Shown: in pieces, positions 25,550 to 36,300 of the stretch
How the letters are laid out: each line of letters opens with the position of its first letter
Position numbering within the stretch: position 1 is the stretch's first letter
NCBI GenBank assembly: GCA_003327435.1
Contig: QOQV01000007.1
Span: forward strand, 62,001 to 126,000
Source: Ignavibacteriota bacterium
GTDB taxonomy: Bacteria; Bacteroidota; Ignavibacteria; UBA10030; BY39
Direction of reading: 5' to 3'
Length of the DNA: 64,000 nt
Position numbers and translations under genes: made by a program
Notes under the pieces: model-generated
Told to the model about the DNA's origin: nothing
What the model saw: only the letters and a program-made list of their open reading frames with translations
Databases searched by the model: none

Positions 25550-28500
25550 ATGTTTAAATTTAAAACTTTTATTCTATTTTTCTTTTTAATCCTATACATT
25601 CCAAATTCACATTCCCAACCCCTAAGCGGTTCTTATACAATTGGTATTGGTGGTGATTATTCTACATTATCTGCAGCAGTTTCCGACCTTACTACAAAAG
25701 GAGTGAGTGCATCAGTTGTTTTTAATATCATTAGCGGAAGTTATAATGAACAAATTGTAATTGGTTCTATCAATGGAGCCAGCGCTGCAAACACAATTAC
25801 ATTTCAATCACAAACTGGCAATGCAGCTGATGTAACACTTACTTTCACACCAACAAGTACAAACAACTATGTTGTGAGACTACTTCAGGCAGATTTCATT
25901 ACCTTCCAGAATATCACAATTACTGCAAGTGGAAGTACCTCATACGGTACGCTCATTAAATTAGATGGTGATGCTAATAATAATAGAATTTTGAATAATA
26001 TTTTAAATGGTGTGAGCACTACAAGCAGTTCAACAAATCTCATAATTGTATACGCGGATGGCGACTCTATCGACAACATAAAAATATCCGACAATACGTT
26101 TAACAATGGTAGTTATGGTGTATATCTGTCAGGTATAAGTACAAATCTACAATCTTCTGGCACACAGATAACCAATAACACATTCAACAATACAGGATAT
26201 AATCCAATACTTTTACAGTATCATTCAGGACCACAGATTAATGGTAACACGATAACTTCATCAACAGCCCAACGCGGTATTGAGATTCAGAATAATACTG
26301 GAGCGATACAGATATTGAAAAACAAAATAAGCATCAATGGTTTTTATGGTATCTATCTTACCAATTGTGATGGAGGTACAGGACTTCCAACACCTCGTGG
26401 ATTGATAGCAAACAATTTCATAACTGTGGGTGGAACAAGCACGGCTTACGGAATTCAGATTTATTCAAGTACAAATCAGGATGTTTATCACAATAGTGTT
26501 AATATAACCGGCACAAATGCAACCGCAGGTAGAGGTTTATCGGTTGAAGGTAGTGGAAGTAGCATAAATATTGTCAATAACATATTCGCAAACCAGGGCG
26601 GTGGATATGCATATTACATCGGCACTACTGCCGCTATCGGAACTTCAAATTACAATAATCTATATACTGTTGGCAATTATGTTGCATACTGGACAAGCGA
26701 TAGAACCACACTTGCAGCACTTCAAACAGCCAGTGGAAAGGATGCAAATTCAGTTTCAGTATATCCGCACTTTGTATCAAACACAGACTTACATACTGTA
26801 ACACCCTGGTTAAATGGTCAGGGAACTACATTGGCGAGCGTCAGTGACGATATAGACGGTACAGTACGCTCATCGCCGCCTGATATAGGAGCTGATGAGT
26901 TTACACCTGATCCTGCAACCACAACACCACTATCGGGAAGTTATACAGTAGGTAGTGGAGGAATTTATGCATCTTTATCAGCTGTAAAAGCAGATTTGTT
27001 ATTAAAGGGAATATCAGCACCTGTTACATTTAACATCCTGAACGGGACATATATAGAACAAGTAGAGTTACTACCTATACCAGGCTCAAGCAGCACAAAC
27101 ACAGTAACATTTCAATCGCAATCAGGAAATCCAGCCAATACCACATTGTTTTATGCGGCGTCAGGTGCAGGCGATAATTATGTGATAAGGTTTAACGGAG
27201 CCGATTATATACGCATACAAAATTTAACTTTAGCAAGTAATAATGTTGTTAACGCTACTTATGCAGAAGTGATAGATATAGTCGGAGGAGTAGAAGATTT
27301 ACGTATACAGAACAACATATTATCGGGAACACAGACATCCAGTGGTTCAACAAATCAAATTATAATCGGAGCAAATAATTCTTTATGTACAAGTCGCATA
27401 ATTAGCGGTAACACATTTGTGAACGGCAGTTACGGAATAAATATGAGCGGCTTAAGTAACACTGTACAATCTTCTGGCACACAGATAACCAATAACACAT
27501 TCAACAATACAGGATATAATCCAATACTTTTACAGTATCATTCAGGACCACAGATTAATGGTAACACGATAACTTCATCAACAGCCCAACGCGGTATTGA
27601 GATTCAGAATAATACTGGAGCGATACAGATATTGAAAAACAAAATAAGCATCAATGGTTTTTATGGTATCTATCTTACCAATTGTGATGGAGGTACAGGA
27701 CTTCCAACACCTCGTGGATTGATAGCAAACAATTTCATAACTGTTGGTGGAACAAGCACGGCTTACGGAATTCAGATTTATTCAAGTACAAATCAGGATA
27801 TTTATCACAATAGTGTTAATATAACCGGCACACATGCAACCGCAGGTAGAGGCTTATCGGTTGAAGGTAGTGGAAGTAGCATAAATATTGTCAATAACAT
27901 ATTCGCAAACCAGGGCGGTGGATATGCATATTACATCGGCACTACTGCCGCTATCGGAACTTCAAATTACAATAATCTCTACACTTCGGGTACAACATTA
28001 GCATTTTGGAGTGGAAATAGAGCTAATCTACAAGAATTAAAAGCAATAAGTGGTAAGGATGCAAATTCGGTTTCTTTAAATCCATTATTTGCTTCTAATA
28101 TTGATTTACACATAGGTACTTTAGGTTTGGACAGTGCAGCCACTCCTCTTGCCTCGGTAACTGACGACATCGATGCTGAACCTCGCGACCCATTGTATCC
28201 GGATATTGGTGCGGATGAATTTCGCATAATAATAATTCCTATTTCATTAGGTGTGGAATATCAAGACACAGTAAAAGCATTTGGAGTTAGGTACTATCGT
28301 CTAAATACAACTGCCGGGAAAACATTATCGGTTAAAACTCAAGCGACAACATTATTGAGACCACCGGATGCTTTCACATCCACATCAAGAAATTTAGACC
28401 GCAACACTTATCAATTCCGCTCGGAGAAGATTGGTTTTTCAACGAACGAAATCATAATACCCAACACAATCGACGGAGCTTACTACTTTTACGTATATAA

Positions 28501-30673
28501 TCCAGAAGGTAGTATTAATCCGTATAAATTCCGAGCCGACTCGATGAGTTTTTCTGTTCAACGAGTACGCGAAAATACTGCTGGCAATAACGGCGAAATA
28601 ACGCTCGAGATAATAGGGGCAAGGTTCGAGGAAAATTCCACAGCTATACTCAGAAGGAATGGTTCATCTGATGTAATTGCTCAACAAACAAATTTTATTA
28701 ATGAGGCAAGGTTGAATGCTGTTTTTGTGCTGAATAATGTTGCGATCGGTCAGTGGGATGTGGTTGTTCGCAGACCGAATGCCACTCAAGCAGTTCTGAC
28801 AAATGCTTTAACAATTCAACCAACTTCACCTCTCGATATACAAATTTCAATGTCGGGTCCTGCCGCAATACGCCAGAGACAGCCAGGTTACTATTCGTTG
28901 AATGTGCACAATCCGATGAATATTAATATAGAAAGAGCGCTCGTTTACTTAAAGGTAGCCGGCAATGTAAGTCTGGTTGTTAAACCTGAAGCACTTCCGA
29001 TGGATATACCGCCATTACCAGATGTAAATGTATACTTTGATTCATCGACTAATACCCACTCATTTGCTATATCTCTATTCAACATTGGAGCGGGACGTAC
29101 AAAAACAATTCCGATGACAATTACATTTAACCGAGGTGGCAGATTCCACTTTTATGCGGATGCATTCATAACAACGCGTTCAAGTTTCGATTCAGTATAT
29201 TATATTTCAATAAAAACTGCATTGGATAGTGGATGGCTGGATACTTCAAAAGTTTTAGCAAATACTTTTTGGAATTTCCCCAATGGTATAACACAAGGTT
29301 GTCCGTATGAAGATGCCGGAGCTTGTGAGGCATGGAATTTAAGGAATCAACAACAGGATATGGCTCGAGATGCTCAGGGTTTAGTGCAGGATGCAGCTAC
29401 TATGTTATACTTCCCATTCAAAAAACCAGGTCCAAGCAAATTGTTTAGTTTTGGAAACTTTTTTAGAAAACTATTAGATTTTCATAATAAACATTCACAA
29501 AATAATCAAAACTTAAGCTCACCCGAGGGTGTTGCTTCATTTGATCCTAACGACATCGTAGGTCCTGCGGCTAACGGTGCATTAAATTGGATTCAGCATA
29601 AATCTCTCTCTTATTTAATCCAATTTGAAAACGATCCCGACTCAGCAACTGCACCGGCTCAAGCTGTAAAAATAATTCAGAAGCTGGACGCAAATGCAGA
29701 CCATAGCAGCTTTACGCTCGGAAGTTTTGGATTCGGTTCTTTTATATTCAATGTACCTCCAGGTAGAGATTTCTATTCAGCTCGTTTAGATGTCCGCGAT
29801 TCTTTAAATCTATATGTCGATTTCACTGCGGGAATCTACGGAGATTCAATAGTGTGGGAATTCCAATCAATTGATCCACTTACTAATTTACCACCTACAG
29901 ATCCATTCTCCGGTTTCCTGTTGTTGAACGACTCGTTACACAGAGGTGAAGGATTCGTAACTTATTCAGTTCTTCCAAAAACTGATATAACAACTGGAAG
30001 CAGAATATATTCTCAAGCACGAATCTATTTTGACGATAATCCGCCTATTTTGACTCGAAATATTTTCAGGACAATCGATGTCGGTAAACCAACAAGCTCA
30101 GTCAAAGCACTAAATTCAACCTCACCAAATTCATTCAATGTAAGCTGGGGCGGGGCTGATGATGCCGCAATTTATCAGTATACAATTTATGTTTCTGAAA
30201 ACTCTGCACCTTTCAAAGCCTGGCTAACAAATACTTCTGATACAACTGCTATCTTTACAGGTGAGCACGGAAAAACTTATGGATTTTTCTCAATTGCTAT
30301 GGATACAGCAGGAAATGTTGAACAAGCAAAGTTAACTGCCGAAACATTTACAACCGTCTTAAGCGCTCCAGATGAAGCTTCTGTTCCATATCAGTTTAAT
30401 CTCTCACAAAATTATCCAAATCCTTTTAACCCAATAACAAACATAAAATATACAATTCCTGAAGCTTCAAATGTTAAGCTAACAATTTATGATATCCTGG
30501 GAAGAGAGGTTGCAGTTTTAGTTGATGAATTTCAAACAACAGGAAATAAACAACTTGCCTGGGATGCTTCAAATTACCCCAGTGGTATATATTTTTACAG
30601 ATTAGTAGCCATATCTACATCAAAATCTAAAAACAAATATACTGCGGTGAAAAAACTATTGCTCATTAAATAA
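25550..30673 (+). CDS. Giant T9SS-exported parallel beta-helix protein with duplicated modules
   Basis: A 1707-residue protein with a signal peptide (1-23, ending HSQP). Two homologous right-handed beta-helix units follow (~24-455 and ~463-895), each opening with PLSGSYT and containing many NNxF/GIxIxNN coils typical of PbH1 repeats. Within them residues ~200-370 and ~638-809 are almost identical (see repeat entries). Then come a beta-sandwich region, a DUF7619-type conserved module beginning SFDPND (~1330-1500), a fibronectin III-like domain (~1510-1595) and a type A T9SS sorting domain (~1620-1707, QNYPNPFNP). Beta-helices of this kind often bind or cleave polysaccharides, but no catalytic residues are identifiable. 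TAGGAG precedes the ATG. A strong terminator follows. Confidence 0.88.
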   Translation: MFKFKTFILFFFLILYIPNSHSQPLSGSYTIGIGGDYSTLSAAVSDLTTKGVSASVVFNIISGSYNEQIVIGSINGASAANTITFQSQTGNAADVTLTFTPTSTNNYVVRLLQADFITFQNITITASGSTSYGTLIKLDGDANNNRILNNILNGVSTTSSSTNLIIVYADGDSIDNIKISDNTFNNGSYGVYLSGISTNLQSSGTQITNNTFNNTGYNPILLQYHSGPQINGNTITSSTAQRGIEIQNNTGAIQILKNKISINGFYGIYLTNCDGGTGLPTPRGLIANNFITVGGTSTAYGIQIYSSTNQDVYHNSVNITGTNATAGRGLSVEGSGSSINIVNNIFANQGGGYAYYIGTTAAIGTSNYNNLYTVGNYVAYWTSDRTTLAALQTASGKDANSVSVYPHFVSNTDLHTVTPWLNGQGTTLASVSDDIDGTVRSSPPDIGADEFTPDPATTTPLSGSYTVGSGGIYASLSAVKADLLLKGISAPVTFNILNGTYIEQVELLPIPGSSSTNTVTFQSQSGNPANTTLFYAASGAGDNYVIRFNGADYIRIQNLTLASNNVVNATYAEVIDIVGGVEDLRIQNNILSGTQTSSGSTNQIIIGANNSLCTSRIISGNTFVNGSYGINMSGLSNTVQSSGTQITNNTFNNTGYNPILLQYHSGPQINGNTITSSTAQRGIEIQNNTGAIQILKNKISINGFYGIYLTNCDGGTGLPTPRGLIANNFITVGGTSTAYGIQIYSSTNQDIYHNSVNITGTHATAGRGLSVEGSGSSINIVNNIFANQGGGYAYYIGTTAAIGTSNYNNLYTSGTTLAFWSGNRANLQELKAISGKDANSVSLNPLFASNIDLHIGTLGLDSAATPLASVTDDIDAEPRDPLYPDIGADEFRIIIIPISLGVEYQDTVKAFGVRYYRLNTTAGKTLSVKTQATTLLRPPDAFTSTSRNLDRNTYQFRSEKIGFSTNEIIIPNTIDGAYYFYVYNPEGSINPYKFRADSMSFSVQRVRENTAGNNGEITLEIIGARFEENSTAILRRNGSSDVIAQQTNFINEARLNAVFVLNNVAIGQWDVVVRRPNATQAVLTNALTIQPTSPLDIQISMSGPAAIRQRQPGYYSLNVHNPMNINIERALVYLKVAGNVSLVVKPEALPMDIPPLPDVNVYFDSSTNTHSFAISLFNIGAGRTKTIPMTITFNRGGRFHFYADAFITTRSSFDSVYYISIKTALDSGWLDTSKVLANTFWNFPNGITQGCPYEDAGACEAWNLRNQQQDMARDAQGLVQDAATMLYFPFKKPGPSKLFSFGNFFRKLLDFHNKHSQNNQNLSSPEGVASFDPNDIVGPAANGALNWIQHKSLSYLIQFENDPDSATAPAQAVKIIQKLDANADHSSFTLGSFGFGSFIFNVPPGRDFYSARLDVRDSLNLYVDFTAGIYGDSIVWEFQSIDPLTNLPPTDPFSGFLLLNDSLHRGEGFVTYSVLPKTDITTGSRIYSQARIYFDDNPPILTRNIFRTIDVGKPTSSVKALNSTSPNSFNVSWGGADDAAIYQYTIYVSENSAPFKAWLTNTSDTTAIFTGEHGKTYGFFSIAMDTAGNVEQAKLTAETFTTVLSAPDEASVPYQFNLSQNYPNPFNPITNIKYTIPEASNVKLTIYDILGREVAVLVDEFQTTGNKQLAWDASNYPSGIYFYRLVAISTSKSKNKYTAVKKLLLIK
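26148..26661 (+). repeat. 514-bp intragenic repeat, copy 1
   Basis: Lies inside the beta-helix gene and matches 27465-27978 in the same frame with, by my count, 4 differences in 514 bases. Identity begins and ends abruptly, while flanking homologous regions are strongly diverged. Confidence 0.95.
27465..27978 (+). repeat. 514-bp intragenic repeat, copy 2
   Basis: Second copy, offset 1317 bp (439 codons) from the first. Two of the four differences change amino acids (Val/Ile in NQDxY, Asn/His in GTxAT); two are silent. Confidence 0.95.
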
Positions 30674-30688
30674 AAACCCACTTTTCAT

Positions 30689-30719
30689 AAGCCGACATCT
30701 ATCTGATGTCGGCTTTTTT
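30689..30719 (+). terminator. Intrinsic terminator of the beta-helix gene
   Basis: A perfect 11-bp stem, AAGCCGACATC (30689-30699) with GATGTCGGCTT (30705-30715), a 5-nt loop TATCT and a following T-run. It starts 15 bp after the stop codon. Confidence 0.9.
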
Positions 30720-30786
30720 ATTGCTTTCCAAAACTTTTGAATTTTTCATCTTCTTGTTTTATCTTTATGCAAAAAAGGGCTGTAAT

Positions 30787-32721
30787 ATGAAAAAGTACAT
30801 CTTTTTGTTCCTTATCATCTTATTTAATTTTACATTATCTCAACAACCCACTTATTTAACACCACCAGAAAATCTCGTTATCGATGGAATTCCTTCTATA
30901 CCGCTTACAATTGTTGAACAGGTCGGAAGATACACCGAATTTCGTTCGGCAGTGTTTCAATCCTGGCATCCTGAAAGAAAAGAAATGCTTATCTTAACTC
31001 GCTTTGCAGAAACACCTCAGGTTCACCTTATAAAATTTCCAGGCGGAGCAAGAACTCAATTAACATTTTTAAATGAAAGAATAGGTGGCGCAATTTTCAA
31101 TCCACAAAATTCTGATTATTTTGTCTTCTCAAAAGATATTGGCGGTGGCGAATGGTTCCAAAATTATAGGTTCGATTTAAACACAGGCACTATTACACTC
31201 CTTACGGATGGCAAATCTAAAAACACACTCGGACCATTTTCGAAAGATGGAAAATATATGACTTATACATCAACAAGAAGAAATGGTAAAGATACTGACT
31301 TATACATAGTCGAACCTCAAAATCCAGCAACTGATAAATTAATATTGGAAGTCGAAGGCGGCGGTTGGGAACCGTTAGATTTCTCCAACGATGGTAAGTA
31401 TTTGTTGGTAAAAAATGGCATTTCAATTAATGAAAGTTATCTATATCTGGTTAACCTGAACACTGGTGAAAAAGAATTAATCACAGAAAAGAAAGACGAA
31501 AAAGTAGCTTATATGAGCGCCCAATTCAGCAAAGATGATAAAGGAATTTTCCTTACCACGGATTTGAATTCTGAATTTCTAAGATTGGCATATTACGACT
31601 TCAAAACAAAAGCATATAAATTTTTTACAAGCGATATCAACTGGGATGTTGAAGATTTTGATTTGTCGCCTGATGGAAAATCAATAATTTTTACTACAAA
31701 CGAAGATGGAATAAGCATAGTTCGTCTGCTAAATGTTGAAACTGGAAAGGTAAAAAAATTCGACAATATTCCAATAGGTGTAATATCCGGATTAAAATGG
31801 CACAACAACGGAAAGGATATTGGATTCAGTATGAGCTCCGCCCGATCCGCAACAGATGTCTACTCACTCGATGTAAAAACCGGTAAACTTGAGAGATGGA
31901 CGGAGAGCGAAACAGGTGGTTTGAATGTAAAAAATTTCTCTCAACCCGAACTTATTAAATGGAAATCGTTTGATGGTAGAACAATTACTGGCTTTTTATA
32001 TATGCCACCAGAAAAATATACTGGCAAAAAACCAGTTATTATAAACATTCATGGTGGACCTGAATCACAATTTCGTCCAACATTTTTGGGGCGAAACAAT
32101 TATTATCTTAACGAACTTGGTATTGCAATTATCTTTCCAAACATTCGTGGCTCATCTGGCTACGGAAAAACTTTCCTCAAACTCGATAACGGATATTTAC
32201 GAGAAGATTCATATAAAGATATTGATGCATTATTAGAATGGATAAAAACTCAACCTCAACTTGATTCTGATCGAATTATGATAACAGGTGGGAGTTATGG
32301 CGGGCATATGACACTGGCTGTTGCAACATATTATCCTGAAAAAATCCGCTGTGCTGTGGATATAGTTGGCATTTCCAATCTGGTTACATTTCTTGAAAAT
32401 ACTGAAAGTTACAGAAGAGATTTAAGAAGAGTTGAATATGGAGATGAGAGAGATCCCGAAATGCGAAAGTTTCTTGAAAAGATTGCTCCACTTAACAATG
32501 CACACAAAATAACAAAACCTATGTTCATAGTTCAGGGTAAAAATGATCCACGGGTTCCTGCAAGCGAAGCTGAACAAATGGTCGAGGTGCTAAAAAAGAA
32601 CAATATTCCTGTCTGGTATTTGCTTGCAAAAGATGAAGGACACGGTTTTGTAAAGAAAAAGAACGCTGATTTCCAATTCTATTCAACGGTGATGTTTATA
32701 AAAGAATATTTATTAAAATAA
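30787..32721 (+). CDS. S9 family serine peptidase (prolyl oligopeptidase type), exported
   Basis: A 644-residue peptidase with an N-terminal signal peptide (MKKYIFLFLIILFNFTLSQ), a WD40-like beta-propeller with DGK-rich blades (~60-390) and a C-terminal alpha/beta hydrolase (~400-644). The catalytic triad is Ser in GGSYGGH, Asp in GKNDPRVP and His in DEGHGF. The frame is open from an ATG at 30706, but that codon is inside the terminator of the previous gene; the ATG at 30787 has an AGGG ribosome site and opens the signal peptide, so it is the true start. The enzyme likely cleaves peptides in the periplasm. It is a divergent paralogue of the two S9 peptidases at 52331-56447. Confidence 0.92.
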   Translation: MKKYIFLFLIILFNFTLSQQPTYLTPPENLVIDGIPSIPLTIVEQVGRYTEFRSAVFQSWHPERKEMLILTRFAETPQVHLIKFPGGARTQLTFLNERIGGAIFNPQNSDYFVFSKDIGGGEWFQNYRFDLNTGTITLLTDGKSKNTLGPFSKDGKYMTYTSTRRNGKDTDLYIVEPQNPATDKLILEVEGGGWEPLDFSNDGKYLLVKNGISINESYLYLVNLNTGEKELITEKKDEKVAYMSAQFSKDDKGIFLTTDLNSEFLRLAYYDFKTKAYKFFTSDINWDVEDFDLSPDGKSIIFTTNEDGISIVRLLNVETGKVKKFDNIPIGVISGLKWHNNGKDIGFSMSSARSATDVYSLDVKTGKLERWTESETGGLNVKNFSQPELIKWKSFDGRTITGFLYMPPEKYTGKKPVIINIHGGPESQFRPTFLGRNNYYLNELGIAIIFPNIRGSSGYGKTFLKLDNGYLREDSYKDIDALLEWIKTQPQLDSDRIMITGGSYGGHMTLAVATYYPEKIRCAVDIVGISNLVTFLENTESYRRDLRRVEYGDERDPEMRKFLEKIAPLNNAHKITKPMFIVQGKNDPRVPASEAEQMVEVLKKNNIPVWYLLAKDEGHGFVKKKNADFQFYSTVMFIKEYLLK

Positions 32722-32818
32722 TCAGCAGGTAAAGGATGTTTGAAATTTATTGAAATTTTTACATTTTTAAGCCAAATAAACAGATACCGCAACTTCTTCT
32801 TTAGACAAGTTACTCAGG

Positions 32819-32847
32819 TTTTAACTTAAAAAATAAATTCTTATATT
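32819..32847 (+). promoter_or_regulatory. Predicted mscL promoter
   Basis: TTTTAA (32819-32824), 17 bp, TATATT (32842-32847). The -10 with its flanks (ATTCTTATATTT) is the same 12 bases as in the lon promoter. The -35 is weak. Confidence 0.4.
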
Positions 32848-32869
32848 TAAAAAAAGAAGGAGAATTAAA

Positions 32870-33271
32870 ATGTCAATTTTAAAAGAGTTCAAAGCATTTG
32901 CAATGCGGGGAAATGTAGTTGATATGGCAATTGGTATTATAATCGGAGCCGCATTTGGTAAAATCATCAGCTCGCTTGTAAATGATGTACTTATGCCACC
33001 GGTTGGATTGCTGCTTGGTGGTGTTGATTTCAGTTACCTTTCTCTTACTTTAAAATCAGCAACTGAGGGTGCAAACGCAGTTGTAATTCGTTATGGAGCT
33101 TTTATTAACACAGTTATCGATTTTGTAATTGTAGCTTTTTGTATGTTCATTGTTGTAAAGGGAATGAACAAGTTGAAGAAAGCAGAAGAGAAAGCACCTG
33201 AAGCCCCACCAAAACTCTCTAAAGAAGCAGAACTTTTAAGCGAGATTAAAGAAATTTTAAGAAATAAATAA
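32870..33271 (+). CDS. mscL: Large-conductance mechanosensitive channel
   Basis: MscL is an inner-membrane homopentamer that opens under high membrane tension to release solutes on osmotic downshock. The 133-residue protein has the N-terminal amphipathic helix ([17 protein letters not shown]), TM1 with the pore-lining [23 protein letters not shown] signature (in parts), a short periplasmic loop, TM2 (~85-105) and a charged cytoplasmic helix. Full length, with a strong AAGGAG ribosome site. It is a stand-alone gene upstream of the hybrid kinase. Confidence 0.97.
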   Translation: MSILKEFKAFAMRGNVVDMAIGIIIGAAFGKIISSLVNDVLMPPVGLLLGGVDFSYLSLTLKSATEGANAVVIRYGAFINTVIDFVIVAFCMFIVVKGMNKLKKAEEKAPEAPPKLSKEAELLSEIKEILRNK

Positions 33272-33320
33272 AAAATATTTTGTTCAATTCTATAGAATAT
33301 TATAAAAAACTTCATTAAAT

Positions 33321-36300
33321 ATGACTAGCCATACCAATAAAATCGCAATTGGTATAGTTGATTCAGTTGATCGACATTTAATTATCGAAACACTAAAAAG
33401 TTTCGGTTATGAAGCTATTACTATTAAAGAAAACGAATATCAAGATTCTGATCTGGTAATAATCGATAAAGCATATGCAAATTCTATAGGTAAAAAGGTA
33501 TTAGAATTTAAGAAAACACTGGAAGCATTCCTCCCAATAATTGTTGTACTTGACCACAGAAGCAGTGTCGATAAATACCTTTTAGCTGGTTTTGATGATT
33601 ACCTCCAGATGCCTTTCACAAAAACGACTTTGAATGCAAGAATAAAAATCTTTCTTCGTCTGAGAGAACAATCAATAATAATACAGCAAAGGGGAGAAGA
33701 GCGCTATCGAGCAATTTTTGAAGCCACAGGGACTGCGACTTTAATAGTAGAAGCCGATAACACAATTGTTCTCGCCAATGAGGAATGTTTTCCAGTAACT
33801 GGCTATAAACCAGAAGAGCTTATTGGAACCTCCTGGATTAATTATGCTGCTCCGGAGAGTTTAGAATTAATGCAACATTATCATCAATTAAGACGAATTG
33901 ATCCTACCAAAGCACCAAGAAAATACGAAGTGAAGTTGATAAACAAAAAAGGCGAAAAAAGAGATGTCATTTTATTCGCAAACATGATTCCAGGAACAAC
34001 CCAAAGCATAGTTTCTATGCTTGATATTACTGAGAGACATCAGGCGGAAGATGCTCTGCGTCAAAGTGAAGAAAGAATGCGAACTATTATCGAAGGTACA
34101 AAACAGTTATTCTTTTATACTCAGGATGCAGAAGGTAATACAACCTATGTTTCTCCAACTGTAGAACAAATTACCGGTTACAGTGTAGATGTCTGGAAAA
34201 ATAGACCTGATTGGTTCACAACCAATTCCGAAATAAATGAAATAGCAAAAGCTAAAACACGAGCCCACCTACGTGGAGAAGTCTCAAAAGAACCATTCCT
34301 TGTTGAGATTAAACACAAAAACGGAAACATCGTCCTGCTTGAAGTTTATGAAAATCCCATTTTCCGAGAAGGCAAGGTTGTAGGAATACAGGGAGTTGCA
34401 CAGGATATTACGGAAAAGAAACTTGCAGAAAAATTACTGTCCTCAACTATGCAACGCTATAAACATCTTACAGACATTGCCCCTGTCGGAATTTTTCATA
34501 CAGATAATCTTGGTTACACAACCTATGTTAACAAAAAATGGTGTGAAATATCTGGATTATCTTGCGAAGAAGCACTGGGAGATGGTTGGTTAAAAGCTGT
34601 ACATCCAGAGGACAGAGAAAAATTAATAGCAGGTTGGAAGAAGGATATTAAATCACAAAAAACATCTTATGCTGAATACAGATTTTTAAGACCAGATGGT
34701 TCTATCGCATATGTAATTGGACAAGCTACTCCAGAAAAAGATATAGAAAATAAAATCATAGGATATACCGGTACAATTGTGGACATTACTGAATTAAGGC
34801 TTGCTGAAATGGCATTAAAACAAAGCCAGCAACAACTTGCAAGATTAATCGGTAACCTAAAAGGTATGGTTTACAATTGCCTTAACGATGAAAAATGGAC
34901 AATGAAGTTTATAAGTAATGGGGCAATAGAATTAACAGGCTATTCTCCTGAAGAACTTATTGATAATAAAGTTATAGCTTATAACGACTTAATAATTCCT
35001 GAGGATAGAAATTATGTATGGAACACTATACAGGAAGCATGTAATAAAAGAATTCCATATGAATTAGAATATCGTATTGTAACGAAATATGGTTTAATAA
35101 AAAATGTTTGGGAGAAAGGTATAGCTATTTTTTCTGAAGACGGTTCTGTTGACCACCTTGAAGGATTTATAACAGATGTGACGGAGAAAAAGTTAGCTGA
35201 AGCACAACTACTTTTGCAAAATGCAGCATTAGAAGCCTCTGCAAACGCAATTGTAATAGCAAATCGTGAGGGATTCATACAATGGGCAAATGCAGCCTTT
35301 ACCCGACTTACAGGTTATAAAGTTCCGGATGAAGTATTTGGTCAAAACCCGAGAGATCTGGTAAAATCGGGCAAACAGGATCAGCGGTTTTATAAAAACC
35401 TGTGGGATACTATTCTTTCCGGTAAAGTTTGGCATGGTGAATTAATTAATCGCCGTAAAGATGGCTCCTTGTACGACGAGGAAATGACCATAACCCCTGT
35501 AAAAAATAATGAAGGGACAATTACACACTTTATCGCCGTAAAACAGGATATAACAGAAAGAAAACTGCGAGAAAGCGAATTACAAAGAGAAAAAAATTTC
35601 GTTGAAAGTATTACAGAAACAAGTCCTGTGGGCATCACAAGAGTAGATAAAAATGGAATCATTATATATGCAAACACTCGTGCGGAAGAAATTTTAGGAT
35701 TAACAAGGAGTGAAATTGCTGGACAAAAATATAACTCACCTGTATTTAGAATTTCTGACTTTGATGGAAATGAATTTCCGGATGACGAGCTTCCATTCCA
35801 TAAAGTTAAGACTGAGTTAAAAACATTTACAGGTATAAGACACGCAATTAATATGCCTGATGGGCGCAGAGTATTACTATCAATTAACGCCACACCGCTT
35901 TTTAATGAAGTGGGTGAGTTCGACGGTATGGTCGCAACATTTGAAGACATTACCGAACACATAAAAGCTGAACAGGCAATTAGAGAGCGCGAACAATGGT
36001 TTCGACAACTTGCAGATACAACAGCAACTGCGATAGTAATATATCAGGGTGAGCGATTTGTATATGTAAATAAAGCTACAGAAATAATAACCGGTTATAC
36101 CGCGGAGGAACTTCTTTCTATGCACTTCTGGGATATTGTCCATCCAGAGTATCGCAACCTGGTGCGCGAACGCGGTTTATCACGCCAACTCGGTGCCGAA
36201 GTACCTCTGCGGTATGAATTTAAGATACTCAGAAAAGATGGAAAAGTTCTCTGGATAGATTATACAGCTGGAAAAATCGATTGGTTTGGACAACCTGCAG

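Noticed and set aside
30706-30786. 27-codon upstream extension of the S9 peptidase reading frame beginning at ATG 30706
   Set aside because: The codon lies inside the hairpin of the preceding gene's terminator, and the ATG at 30787 has a ribosome site and begins a proper signal peptide.
35390-35962. 190-residue antisense ORF in the hybrid kinase gene
   Set aside because: It is the complement of conserved PAS-coding sequence with low-complexity composition and no ribosome site.
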